Of a stretch of 64,000 nucleotides of DNA, positions 43,347 through 51,570 are shown piece after piece. This DNA comes from Streptomyces indicus (GTDB lineage Bacteria > Actinomycetota > Actinomycetes > Streptomycetales > Streptomycetaceae), in the NCBI RefSeq assembly GCF_900100315.1, contig NZ_FNFF01000010.1, forward strand, positions 1-64,000, written 5' to 3'. The notes below the pieces were generated by a model that did no database searches, was not told the origin of the DNA, and saw nothing but the letters and a program-made list of their open reading frames with translations. Position 1 is the first letter of the stretch. The number at the start of each line of letters is the position of its first letter. The translations under genes were made by a program, and so were the position numbers.

Positions 43347-44888
43347 TCAGCCGAGCCGCACGTCGTCCACGGCCCAGAACCAGTTGTTGGTCCCGGCGTA
43401 GCGGAAGCGCACCTGGACGTCCGAGACACCCGCGGGCACGTTCAGGGCGATGCTCTGCGGCTGCGCGGTCGCGTCGGCCGTGAAGGTCTTCACGAGCTGC
43501 GGCGCCCCGCCCCCGTACGAGACGAGGACCTGGGCCGTCTGGCCCGCCTCGTGCCGGTAGTGGGTCTGGAAGCGCAGGGTGCGCGAAGTGCCGCCGGTGA
43601 CCGGGTACTTGGGGCTGACCAGCGTGGAGTCGAACTTTCCGCTGTTGGCCTTGTCGTCCCACTCGTCGGAGTCGGCGACGGCGAACACGTCGCGGCCGCG
43701 GACGTTGAGCTCGCGCCACTGGTCGCGCTGGGCCTGAGTCCAGAACTCGTCGGTGGTGAAGGACCAGCCGCGCCACTCGGTGACGCCGCCGGTGCCCATG
43801 GCGGAGTTGTCCACGGACCAGCCGGCGGGTGCGGTGTGCGTCCAGCCCTGCACGCCGGCCGGGACCGCGGTCTCGTCGGCGCGGGCCTGGAGCGATCCCC
43901 GTACGGTGTCGAACGCGTCGCTATCCGGGGAGTCGAGCGGTACGCCGTCGAGCCCTGCCGTGGGGACGCCCACCTGCTTGAGTGCGGTCGCGGCCACGTC
44001 GACCAGGCGTATGTCGTGGCGGACCGAACCGGCCGGTATTCCGGCGCCCTTGGCGATGACGAAGGTGCCGCGCTCCTTGATGGTGGAGCCGCCGTGGCCG
44101 CCGCCGTCCTTGTGGCCGTGGTCGGTGGTGACCAGGATCTTCCAGTTCTCCTGGGCGTACGTGGCCCGGGAGGTCACGGCGTTCAGGACCGTCCCGATGT
44201 GCCGGTCGGACCGGGCGATCGCGTCCAGGTAGGCCTGGCTGCCGGGGCCTGAGTTGTGGCCCGCGATGTCGATCTCGCCGAAGTAGACGAAGGACGCGTC
44301 CGGGTTGCCGTTCCTCAGCTCGTCGGCGGCGGCCGCGGCGATCTTCGGGTCCTCGACCCCGTATCCGTTGGCGTCGCCCTTGAGGCCGAGGCGCTTGTCC
44401 ACGGCGGGCGAGAAGATCGGGCCGCCGGCGTCCGCGGAGGCGATGGGCTCCCAGTCGGCGGCCGCGTAGGTGTTGAGCGAGGGGTTCGCCTGCTCGGCGC
44501 GGGTCAGGAAGTCGGGATACGTGCCGAACTGCTTGCCCGCGAAGGAGTTGTCCTTCACGCCGTGCTTGTCGGGCCATACCCCGGTCGCGATGGTGGACCA
44601 GCCGGGCCCGGAGGAGGTGGCGGCCATCGGGGAGCTGTAGAGGGTGCTGGAAGCGGTGAGGCCCTCGGCCATCAGGCGCTTCAGGTGGGGGGCGTTCGCG
44701 GCCTTGATGCGGTCGAGGTTGGCGCCGTCGAGGCCGATCACGAGGACCTTGTCCTTGATGGCGGCCGGGGCGGCGGGGGCCGCGGACGCGGGGGCCGCCG
44801 CGAGCTGGATCGTGCCGGCGAGCAGAGCTGTGGCCGTGAGGGCGGCCGCCGCGGTGGTGCGGCTGCGTCTGTTGCGGACGATGAGCAC
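43347..44888 (-). CDS. Secreted type-I phosphodiesterase / alkaline-phosphatase-superfamily protein
   Basis: The 513-residue protein has a signal peptide (about 1-37) and a metal-dependent catalytic domain: VIGLDGANLDR, nucleophile Thr in GPGWSTIATGVWPDKHGV, DIAGHNSGP and TTDHGHKDGGGHGG. This is the nucleotide pyrophosphatase/phosphodiesterase pattern. A C-terminal galactose-binding-like beta domain (about 370-513) ends in NWFWAVDDVRLG. GTG 44888 follows AGGAGG. It lies downstream of, and in the same direction as, the phosphonate cluster, so an extracellular role in phosphate release is plausible but not shown. Confidence 0.85.
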   Translation of the reverse strand: MLIVRNRRSRTTAAAALTATALLAGTIQLAAAPASAAPAAPAAIKDKVLVIGLDGANLDRIKAANAPHLKRLMAEGLTASSTLYSSPMAATSSGPGWSTIATGVWPDKHGVKDNSFAGKQFGTYPDFLTRAEQANPSLNTYAAADWEPIASADAGGPIFSPAVDKRLGLKGDANGYGVEDPKIAAAAADELRNGNPDASFVYFGEIDIAGHNSGPGSQAYLDAIARSDRHIGTVLNAVTSRATYAQENWKILVTTDHGHKDGGGHGGSTIKERGTFVIAKGAGIPAGSVRHDIRLVDVAATALKQVGVPTAGLDGVPLDSPDSDAFDTVRGSLQARADETAVPAGVQGWTHTAPAGWSVDNSAMGTGGVTEWRGWSFTTDEFWTQAQRDQWRELNVRGRDVFAVADSDEWDDKANSGKFDSTLVSPKYPVTGGTSRTLRFQTHYRHEAGQTAQVLVSYGGGAPQLVKTFTADATAQPQSIALNVPAGVSDVQVRFRYAGTNNWFWAVDDVRLG

Positions 44889-44991
44889 GTACTCCTCCTA
44901 TGTGGGGGCAGGGTTGAGCCGCCGAGGAGCCTCGGCGGCGGGATGGACGTGCGGTGACCGGTGTACGGCGTCCGGTCGTGGAACGGAAGGG

Positions 44992-46074
44992 TCAGCTGCC
45001 GACGGCGGCGGCCCGGGGCCGTACCGCCTGACGCGGCGCTCCCGCTCCCCGGGCACCCGCGAAAGCCGCGTCGAGGGTGCCCAAGTCGTAGTCGCCTTCG
45101 ACCAGTTCGGCGAAGGGGTACGTCGTGTGGTGCGCGGCGAGGAAGTCCACGGCGCGCTTGAGGTCGGCGGGGCGGTAATTGTGCACGCCGACGACCTTGT
45201 GCAGCCCGCGGACCAGCCGCTCGGGGTCGAACGCGACCGCGGGGCCGGGGAAGACGGAACCGGCGAGTACCGCGGTGCCGCCGGTCGTGAGGGAGTGCAG
45301 ACAGGTGCGTACGGCGTCGGGGTGGCCGGAGAGTTCCAGGGCCACGTCGGCCTCCGTCGCGCCGGTCGTGTGCACCTCGGCCGCTCCGAACCGCAGGGCC
45401 TGTTCCCGGCGGTACGGGTCGGGGTCGGCGGCGGTGACCCGCGCACCCGCTTCGGCGGCCATCGCGACCGCGGTGACCCCGAGCATGCCGGCGCCGGTCA
45501 CCAGGACCCGGCGGCCCGCGAGTTCGCCCGCCTCCGCGAGCACGGCCGCCACCGTGGCGGTGGCGCAGGCGGCCGGTGCGGCCACCTCGTCGGGCAGGCC
45601 GTCCGGCACGGCGACCACGGCCGTTCCCGGGCGCAGGACGCAGTGGGTGGCGAACCCGCCGGTGAGCGGGGCGAGTTCGTCGAGTTCCTGGTGCCCGTAC
45701 TTGAAGAGCGCCCGGCACTTCTGGGTCAGTCCGCGGGCGCACCGGTCGCACGTGCCGCAGGACGCGGCCACCGACCAGACGACCCGGAGTCCGGGGACGA
45801 CGGGCGTGCCGTCCTCGCAGCGGACCTCTCCCCCGGCGGCGAGCACCGTGCCGACCTGCTCGTGCCCGAGCACACCCGGCGCCGGTGAGCCGCGGCGCCC
45901 CGTCACCGTATGGACATCGCTGCCGCAGACGGTGGCGAGGTCGATGCGGACCAGGACCTCCCCCGGCCCCGGTCCTGCCGTCACCGTGTCCACCACGGTG
46001 AACGGGCGGCCGGGTCCGTCCCAACGGGCGTACCGCACAGGGAAGTCGGCGGCGGAGGGCGGGTTGTCGGTCAC
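44992..46074 (-). CDS. Zinc alcohol dehydrogenase linked to phosphonate catabolism
   Basis: A 360-residue medium-chain dehydrogenase with catalytic zinc ligands in ATVCGSDVH and GHEQ, four structural-zinc cysteines (SCGTCDRCARGLTQKC) and NAD-binding VTGAGMLGV. It resembles the 'HpnZ' type found in phosphonate operons. It probably handles a phosphonate-derived alcohol or aldehyde. The GTG start overlaps the phnE stop (GTGA). The final 15 residues are Arg/Ala-rich. Confidence 0.85.
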   Translation of the reverse strand: MTDNPPSAADFPVRYARWDGPGRPFTVVDTVTAGPGPGEVLVRIDLATVCGSDVHTVTGRRGSPAPGVLGHEQVGTVLAAGGEVRCEDGTPVVPGLRVVWSVAASCGTCDRCARGLTQKCRALFKYGHQELDELAPLTGGFATHCVLRPGTAVVAVPDGLPDEVAAPAACATATVAAVLAEAGELAGRRVLVTGAGMLGVTAVAMAAEAGARVTAADPDPYRREQALRFGAAEVHTTGATEADVALELSGHPDAVRTCLHSLTTGGTAVLAGSVFPGPAVAFDPERLVRGLHKVVGVHNYRPADLKRAVDFLAAHHTTYPFAELVEGDYDLGTLDAAFAGARGAGAPRQAVRPRAAAVGS

Positions 46075-46889
46075 GACAACCTGGCCCGTACGAGCGCGGA
46101 CAGCCGGTCCACCGCGATGATCAGCACGAGCACCACGATGATGTGCGTGAGCATCTCGTCGAACTTGAAGGTGCGGATGGACTGGTTGATGAGGAAGCCG
46201 ATACCTCCGGCGCCGACCAGGCCGAGCACGAGCGACGACCGCACGTTGACGTCGAAGCGGTACATCAGCAGGCCGGTGAGCTGCGGGGTGACCATCGGGA
46301 GCAGGGCGTGCGAGGCCACCTGCACGCGGCTCGCACCGGCCGAGCGCAACGCGGTGGCCGGCCCCGGGTCCACGTCCTCGATGGACTCGGCCCACAACTT
46401 GCCCATCACACCGACGTTGTGGCACACGAGCGCGAGCACACCGGGGAACGGACCGAGGCCCACGGCCGTCACGAAGATCAGCGCGAACACGATCTCGGGG
46501 ACCGCCCGCAGGAAGGACAGGACCGAGCGCGCCGACTGGTAGATCCAGCCGGGTGCCATCCCCCGGGTGGCGAGCAGCGCGAGCACCAGGGAGGCCGGGA
46601 CCGAGAGGGTGGTGCCGAGGAGGCCGATCCACAGCGTGGTGCGCGCGCCTTCGAGGCTGGGCTTCAGGACCTCCCAGGAGAAGTCCGGCGGGAAGGCCTC
46701 GCCGATGAAGTCCACCATGCCCTGCCAGCCCTCGACGAAGGCGGTCACCGAGATGCCGGTGGCGTTCCAGGCGAAGACGTGGGCGGCGACGACCACCGCG
46801 GTGATGGCGAGACCGAGGGTCTTCCGCTTGGCCCGCTTGGGCTTCGGCGGGACGGTCAGCTTGCGGACCTCCTGCTGAAGGACGGTCAT
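46071..46889 (-). CDS. phnE: Phosphonate ABC transporter permease
   Basis: A 272-residue permease with about six transmembrane helices. The binding-protein-dependent transport motif is near EIVFALIFVTAVGLGPFPGV and ALRSAGASRVQVASHALLPMV (EAA-loop region). It overlaps both its neighbours by four bases (ATGA and GTGA). It is the only permease in the operon, so it should act as a homodimer with PhnC and PhnD. Confidence 0.9.
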   Translation of the reverse strand: MTVLQQEVRKLTVPPKPKRAKRKTLGLAITAVVVAAHVFAWNATGISVTAFVEGWQGMVDFIGEAFPPDFSWEVLKPSLEGARTTLWIGLLGTTLSVPASLVLALLATRGMAPGWIYQSARSVLSFLRAVPEIVFALIFVTAVGLGPFPGVLALVCHNVGVMGKLWAESIEDVDPGPATALRSAGASRVQVASHALLPMVTPQLTGLLMYRFDVNVRSSLVLGLVGAGGIGFLINQSIRTFKFDEMLTHIIVVLVLIIAVDRLSALVRARLS

Positions 46890-47608
46890 GACACGGTCTC
46901 CACGCTCAGGGGGTTGATCGGGCTGTACAGGTCGTCGACCGGCTGGTCGGGCGCGCCGTCGAGCACCACGTGCCCGTCGCGCATGCCCACGATCCGGTCG
47001 GCGTGCCGGGCGGCGAGGGCCGGCTGGTGCAGGACGGCGAGCACCGCCATGTCCTCGTCGTGCGCGAGCTCGGCGAGCAGCGCGAGGACCTGTTCGGAGG
47101 CCGCCGGGTCGAGGGCGGATACGGGTTCGTCGGCGAGCAGCACCTTCGGGCGCTGGCACAGCGCGCGGGCCACGGCGACCCGCTGCTGCTGGCCGCCGGA
47201 GAGGCTGCCCGCCCGGTCGTGCGCCCGGTCGGCGAGGCCGACGCGGTCCAGGCAGGCCATGGCCTCCTCCTTGACCTCGGCCGGGAACAGCGCCGGCACG
47301 AGGGACTTGTGCAGCGGCAGCCGGCCGAGGGCGCCCGCGCACACGTTGTCGAGCACCGAGCGCCGCCGTACGAGGTGGATGTGCTGGAAGATCACGGCGA
47401 TGTCGAGCCGCCCGGCGGGCTCGCCCCCGACCAGGACCTGGCCGGCGGTCACCGGCTGAAGGCCCGCGGCGGCGCGCAGGAGCGTGGACTTGCCGCATCC
47501 GTTGGCGCCGAGGACGGCGAGCAACTCGCCGTGCCCGACGGTGACATCGACGCCGTGCAGCACCTGCCGATCGCCGTACGTCACCTTGATCCCGGTCAGG
47601 GCGAGCAT
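46886..47608 (-). CDS. phnC: Phosphonate ABC transporter ATPase
   Basis: This 240-residue ATPase has Walker A GANGCGKST, Q-loop FQHIHLV, signature LSGGQQQRVAVARAL and Walker B VLLADEP. The order D-C-E matches phosphonate importers. It starts by a TGATG overlap with phnD and ends by an ATGA overlap with phnE. The substrate could be 2-aminoethylphosphonate or a related compound. Confidence 0.9.
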   Translation of the reverse strand: MLALTGIKVTYGDRQVLHGVDVTVGHGELLAVLGANGCGKSTLLRAAAGLQPVTAGQVLVGGEPAGRLDIAVIFQHIHLVRRRSVLDNVCAGALGRLPLHKSLVPALFPAEVKEEAMACLDRVGLADRAHDRAGSLSGGQQQRVAVARALCQRPKVLLADEPVSALDPAASEQVLALLAELAHDEDMAVLAVLHQPALAARHADRIVGMRDGHVVLDGAPDQPVDDLYSPINPLSVETVS

Positions 47609-48525
47609 CAGACGTCCTTCTCGCTCAGGTTCAGCTTCTCGGCGAGGTCGAACAGCGGCTGGTAGGTCTTGTTGTCGACCTTCAGCAGCGGGCCCGCGGG
47701 GTCGACGTCGAGCAGCTTGCCGATCTCGGCGACCTTGTCCTCCGGCAGTTCGAGCAGCGCCTTCTGGAGGGCTTCCTTGAACTTCGGGTCCATGTCCCCG
47801 CGTACGGTGATCGGGTCGTTCGGGATCGGGTCCGAGGTCCACACCTGGCGGAACTTCGCCTGGTCGAACTTGCCCTCCTCCGTGGCCACCGCGAGCTGCT
47901 GCGAGTTGATCTCGGCGGCCTCGACCTTGCCGTTGGTGAGGGCGAGCAGCGCCTCGGGGTGGCCGCCCGCGTAGTCGATCTTGACGTCCTTCTCGTTCAG
48001 ACCGGCGTCCGCGATGGCCTGGCGCGGCAGCGCGTCACCGGAGGTCGAGCCGGGTGAACCGAGCGCCAGGGACTTGCCCTTGAGGTCCTCGACCGACTTG
48101 ATCTCCGAGTCCTTCGGCACCCATATGCCGGCGGTGTACGTGGAGAGCTTGCCCTGCGCGTCGCCGAAGGAGGCGAGGGCTTCGGCGTCGGCGCGCTTGC
48201 TGGCGAAGACATAGCCGAGCGGGCCGAACATGCCGATGTCGAGCTTGCCGTTCTCCATGGCGAGCACCTCGGCCGAGTAGTCCTCGGTGATGGTGAGCTC
48301 GACGGGGCAGTCGAGCTGCTTGCTGATGCCGTCGGCGAGCGCCTCGGCGGCCGGGGTCAGCTTGGCCGGGTCCTCGAAGGGCTCGACGCCGAAGCGGATC
48401 TTGCCGCCGGGGCAGGTGGCGGACGCCTTGCCCTTGCCGGCGCTGTCGTCACTGCCGCAGGCGACGGTGGTCAGAGCCAGGGAGGCGACGAGGACGCCGG
48501 CGAGGGTGAGTCGGCGCAGGGACAT
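47608..48525 (-). CDS. phnD: Phosphonate-binding lipoprotein
   Basis: The 305-residue lipoprotein has lipobox TTVACGS and a PhnD fold: KIRFGVEPFEDPAKL, ENGKLDIGMFGPLGY, LALGSPGSTSGDALPR and AGGHPEALLAL. It captures phosphonate outside the membrane. ATG 48525 follows GGAG. It is the first transporter gene; 174 bases separate it from the phosphonatase-like gene, and this gap holds a 17-base tandem repeat. Confidence 0.9.
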   Translation of the reverse strand: MSLRRLTLAGVLVASLALTTVACGSDDSAGKGKASATCPGGKIRFGVEPFEDPAKLTPAAEALADGISKQLDCPVELTITEDYSAEVLAMENGKLDIGMFGPLGYVFASKRADAEALASFGDAQGKLSTYTAGIWVPKDSEIKSVEDLKGKSLALGSPGSTSGDALPRQAIADAGLNEKDVKIDYAGGHPEALLALTNGKVEAAEINSQQLAVATEEGKFDQAKFRQVWTSDPIPNDPITVRGDMDPKFKEALQKALLELPEDKVAEIGKLLDVDPAGPLLKVDNKTYQPLFDLAEKLNLSEKDV

Positions 48526-48604
48526 GGTGGTCTCCGGGGTGAGAAGGCAGGAAGCGGGGATGAGGGGTGGGGCTGGGGGGGAGGTGGTGCGGGGGGCGGA
48601 GATG

Positions 48605-48672
48605 GCGCGGGGGCGGAGATGGCGCGGGGGCGGAGGCGGCGCGGGGGCGGAGGCGGCGCGGGGCGCCCGGGC
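48605..48672. repeat. 17-base G-rich tandem repeat upstream of phnD
   Basis: GCGCGGGGGCGGAGATG-like units start at 48605, 48622, 48639 and 48656. On the forward strand G-runs recur at 17-base intervals, with possible quadruplex potential. The array lies in the phnD leader. Confidence 0.8.
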
Positions 48673-48699
48673 TTGCGGATGTGGGCGCCCCGGCAGGAG

Positions 48700-49422
48700 T
48701 TACGGCGCGGTGGCCTCGAACTCCGCGATGGCGTCTGGAAGTTGGGCGACGGAGGCGAGGACGTGGGTGGCACCCGCCCCCTTGAGCGCCTGCTCGTCGT
48801 GGGCGCCGGTGAGCACACCGGCCACCACCGAGGCCCCGGAGCGGACGCCGCTGAGCATGTCGTACGCGGTGTCGCCGGCCACGGCGATCTGCTGCACGCC
48901 GTCCGCCGCACCGGTGCGAAGCAGCGCCGCGAGCACCATGTCGGGGTAGGGGCGGCCGCGGCCCGCGTCGGCCGGGCACAGCGTGAGCTCCACCAGGTCG
49001 TGCCAGCCGAGGGCGGTGAGGATGGCGTCCTGGGTGGCGCGGGCGAAGCCGGTGGTCAGGACGACCGTGCGCCCTTCCGCGCGCAGTCGCCCGATCGCCT
49101 GCTCGGCCCCGGGCAGCGGCGCGATCTTCCCGCCGTCGACGAGCTCGCCGTAGGCCTGCTCGAAGGAGGCGTTGGCGAGCTGGGCCTTCTCCTCGTCGCC
49201 GAAGAGTGCCCGGAAGACAGTGATCTTCGACTCGCCCATGGTGTCGCGTACGTACTGGAGCTTCTTCTCGTGGTCGGCCGAGCCGGGCTCGACCCCGAGC
49301 CGTTCGGCGGCCTTGCTGAACGCCTGCTCGACGAGTCCGCCGTCGGCGACGGTCGTACCGGCCATGTCGAGGACGACGAGGCGTATGTCCGTACGTATCT
49401 CGGTTGCTGTGTCCGTGCTCAT
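48700..49422 (-). CDS. Phosphonatase-like HAD hydrolase
   Basis: This 240-residue HAD enzyme has motif I LVVLDMAGTTV, motif II LTTGFAR, a motif III Arg/Pro/Tyr region (GRGRPYPDMV) and motif IV VAGDTAYDM. The protein matches 'phosphonatase-like hydrolases' of phosphonate operons rather than true PhnX; whether a Schiff-base lysine is present in the cap is not clear. Start is ATG 49422, with ATG 49434 overlapping the upstream gene also possible. It would cleave a phosphonoaldehyde or a phosphate ester. Confidence 0.85.
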   Translation of the reverse strand: MSTDTATEIRTDIRLVVLDMAGTTVADGGLVEQAFSKAAERLGVEPGSADHEKKLQYVRDTMGESKITVFRALFGDEEKAQLANASFEQAYGELVDGGKIAPLPGAEQAIGRLRAEGRTVVLTTGFARATQDAILTALGWHDLVELTLCPADAGRGRPYPDMVLAALLRTGAADGVQQIAVAGDTAYDMLSGVRSGASVVAGVLTGAHDEQALKGAGATHVLASVAQLPDAIAEFEATAP

Positions 49423-49427
49423 GTTGC

Positions 49428-50549
49428 TCACCATCCGAGGGAGTTGGCGGTGGTCTCGGCGATCGCCGGGGAACAGGTCATGCCGCGCCCGCCGGGCCCG
49501 GTCACGAGGGTCACGCCCTCGCGCACCCGCTTGCGGTGCACGATCGGGTCCGCGCCCTGGGTCTGCGCGTACACCCCGGCCCAGCGCCGGCGGATCTTCG
49601 GCAGCGGCCGCCCGAGCAGCTGCTCGGCGACCTGCACGAGGTGGTCGTACGGGTCCTCGACGGTGTCGAAGGCGAAGGGGTGCTCGTACTCGTGGGTGTC
49701 GCCGATGGTCAGCGAGCCGTCGAGGCGCTGCACCATGAGCAGCTGCATCTTGTGCGCGGCCGCGACCTCGGGCTGCTGCTGCCCGTCGTTGAGCGCGTCG
49801 AGGGCCTCGCCCGCGTACGCCGGGTAGTACCGGAAGCTGTCGGCGTCGGCGACCGTGGTGGTCAGCGGCTCGTCCAGCGGGTCGGTCTGCATCATCTGCA
49901 ACCGGACCTTGCGCACGGGCAGTTCGGGGTCGAGCTCGCGCACGAGCCCGCTGAGCCAGGCACCGGTCGCGAGGATCACGTGGTCGCCGCGGTGGAGGTC
50001 CCCGTGGTCGTCGCGCACCCCGTCCTCACCGACCACGTCCCGCACCTCGCGTCCGGGCAGGAAGGTGTAGCGGCCGGTGGCGGCGAGCGCCTCGCGCAGG
50101 GCGAGCTGCGCGGTGCGCGACTCGACGGCGGCATCCCGCTCGCAGTACAGGGCGGCCTCGAACTCGCCGCGCAGCGCCGGGTTCAGGGCCCGCGCCTCGG
50201 CGGCCGTGAGCAGCTTGAAGCCGCGGGCACCGGCGTCGGAGCGGGCCAACGCGGCCTCCGCGACGGCCAGTTCGGCGGCCGTACGGACGGGAGTCAGCGA
50301 CCCGTTCGCGCGGAAGCCCACCTTCGGGACGCGGGCGCCTATCTCCTCCCACAGCTCGCGGGCCCGCAGGGCCACGTCGAGCTCCTCCCCCTGGGCACGC
50401 CCGCCCACCCACACCAGACCGAAGTTCCGCAGCGAGGCGCCGCGCGCCTCAGCCTCCCGCTCGATCTGGACGACTTCGTGGCCGCGCTCGACGGCCTGCC
50501 AGGCGTGCATCGTGCCGATGACTCCGCCGCCTACAACGATGACTCTCAT
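49428..50549 (-). CDS. FAD-dependent oxidoreductase of phosphonate catabolism (HpnW/TIGR03364-like)
   Basis: A 373-residue DAO-type flavoprotein with dinucleotide-binding VVGGGVIGTMHA and a C-terminal FAD motif TGPGGRGMTCSPAIAE. Its closest recognisable group is the TIGR03364 family, found with phosphonate transport and phosphonatase-like genes and thought to oxidise N-substituted aminophosphonates to aldehydes. It is the first gene of the operon, 159 bases downstream of the regulator. The product would feed the phosphonatase-like enzyme and the dehydrogenase. Confidence 0.87.
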   Translation of the reverse strand: MRVIVVGGGVIGTMHAWQAVERGHEVVQIEREAEARGASLRNFGLVWVGGRAQGEELDVALRARELWEEIGARVPKVGFRANGSLTPVRTAAELAVAEAALARSDAGARGFKLLTAAEARALNPALRGEFEAALYCERDAAVESRTAQLALREALAATGRYTFLPGREVRDVVGEDGVRDDHGDLHRGDHVILATGAWLSGLVRELDPELPVRKVRLQMMQTDPLDEPLTTTVADADSFRYYPAYAGEALDALNDGQQQPEVAAAHKMQLLMVQRLDGSLTIGDTHEYEHPFAFDTVEDPYDHLVQVAEQLLGRPLPKIRRRWAGVYAQTQGADPIVHRKRVREGVTLVTGPGGRGMTCSPAIAETTANSLGW

Positions 50550-50625
50550 GGCCGATACGGTCCGGGGCGCGCGTGACCCGCACCGGTCCTGTCGGCAACG
50601 GGACGGTGAACGACCTCCCAAACTT

Positions 50626-50635
50626 GGCCTAGACC
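50626..50635. promoter_or_regulatory. GntR/HutC-type operator candidate
   Basis: GGCCTAGACC is a one-mismatch version of the GGTCTAGACC palindrome bound by HutC-type GntR regulators. It lies 77 bases upstream of the FAD oxidoreductase start and just below the gene for a HutC-type regulator, so it is the natural site for control of the phosphonate operon. Confidence 0.5.
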
Positions 50636-50708
50636 CGTTATCTTTCTGTTACCAACGGGCGGGGAGAGTGCCCCATATTGCGGCCTTTCATCTCTCAACT
50701 GACTGTCC

Positions 50709-51488
50709 TCATGGGCCCGTTGACCCGTCGAGCCCGCCCAACTGCGTGGTGAAGCTGAAGCGGTCCCCGCGGAACAGCATCCGCACCCGCTCGATCCGCC
50801 GCCCCTCCGTGTCCCGCGAGACCCGGTGCAGGAGCAGCATGGGCAGGGCCGGCGGCGTTCCGATGAGCAGCGCCTCGCGCGGCGTCGCGAGCACGGTCTC
50901 GATCCGCTCGGCGGCATCCCCGAAGGAGATCCCGAGGCGGTCGCGCAGATACGCGTAGAAGGAGGAGTCGGGGTCGAACTCAGTGTCCAGGTGCGGCACC
51001 CGCGCCACCGACACATACGTGGACTCGAGCCCCACCCGCTCGTCGTCGGCGAGCAGCACCCGCTCCATATGCCATACGGGCTCGCCCCGTTCGGCGTCGA
51101 TCTCCGCGGCGAGCGCCTCCGGGCAGGGGAACCGGTCGAGCGAGATCAGCGTGCGGCCCGGGGTGCGCCCCTGGCGCCGTACGCCTTCGGTGTAGCTCGA
51201 CAGCGCGAGCGGCTGCTCCAGCTTCGGGCCCGCGGCGACCGTGCCGCGCCCCGAGCGCCGCAGCCGCCCTTCGAGCACGAGCTCCCGCAGCGCCTGGCGC
51301 ACGGTCTCCCGCGCCACCTCGTAGCGCAGGGACAAGTCCCGCTCCGTGGGCAGGGGTTGGCCCTCGGCCAGACCGTCCACGAGCGTGGCGATGCGCGCCT
51401 TCACGGCGTAGTACTTCGGAATCCGCCCGTGCTCGGGGATCCCGGCTTTGACGGGAGCGGCAGGATGCTGGTCGTTCGGGTAGTCCAC
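50709..51488 (-). CDS. GntR-family regulator, HutC/UTRA subfamily (PhnR-like)
   Basis: The 259-residue protein has a winged helix (about 25-90: LPTERDLSLRYEVARETVRQAL, GRGTVAA) and a UTRA ligand domain (about 105-255). It probably senses a phosphonate or its metabolite and controls the operon downstream. Start is GTG 51488, with AGGG upstream. It lies 18 bases after a strong terminator of the surface-protein gene, so it has its own promoter or reads through weakly. Confidence 0.87.
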   Translation of the reverse strand: MDYPNDQHPAAPVKAGIPEHGRIPKYYAVKARIATLVDGLAEGQPLPTERDLSLRYEVARETVRQALRELVLEGRLRRSGRGTVAAGPKLEQPLALSSYTEGVRRQGRTPGRTLISLDRFPCPEALAAEIDAERGEPVWHMERVLLADDERVGLESTYVSVARVPHLDTEFDPDSSFYAYLRDRLGISFGDAAERIETVLATPREALLIGTPPALPMLLLHRVSRDTEGRRIERVRMLFRGDRFSFTTQLGGLDGSTGP

Positions 51489-51506
51489 GGGGGAACCCTA
51501 TGCAAA

Positions 51507-51544
51507 CGGCGCCCATGCCTTCGGCTGGAAAGGCATGGGCGCCG
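51507..51544 (-). terminator. Strong hairpin terminator after LAETG surface-protein gene
   Basis: CGGCGCCCATGCCTT pairs with AAGGCATGGGCGCCG around a nine-base loop. It lies 26 bases beyond the surface-protein stop and just upstream of the GntR start. Confidence 0.82.
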
Positions 51545-51570
51545 CTTGTGGAGCGTGGCGGGCCGGCTGG

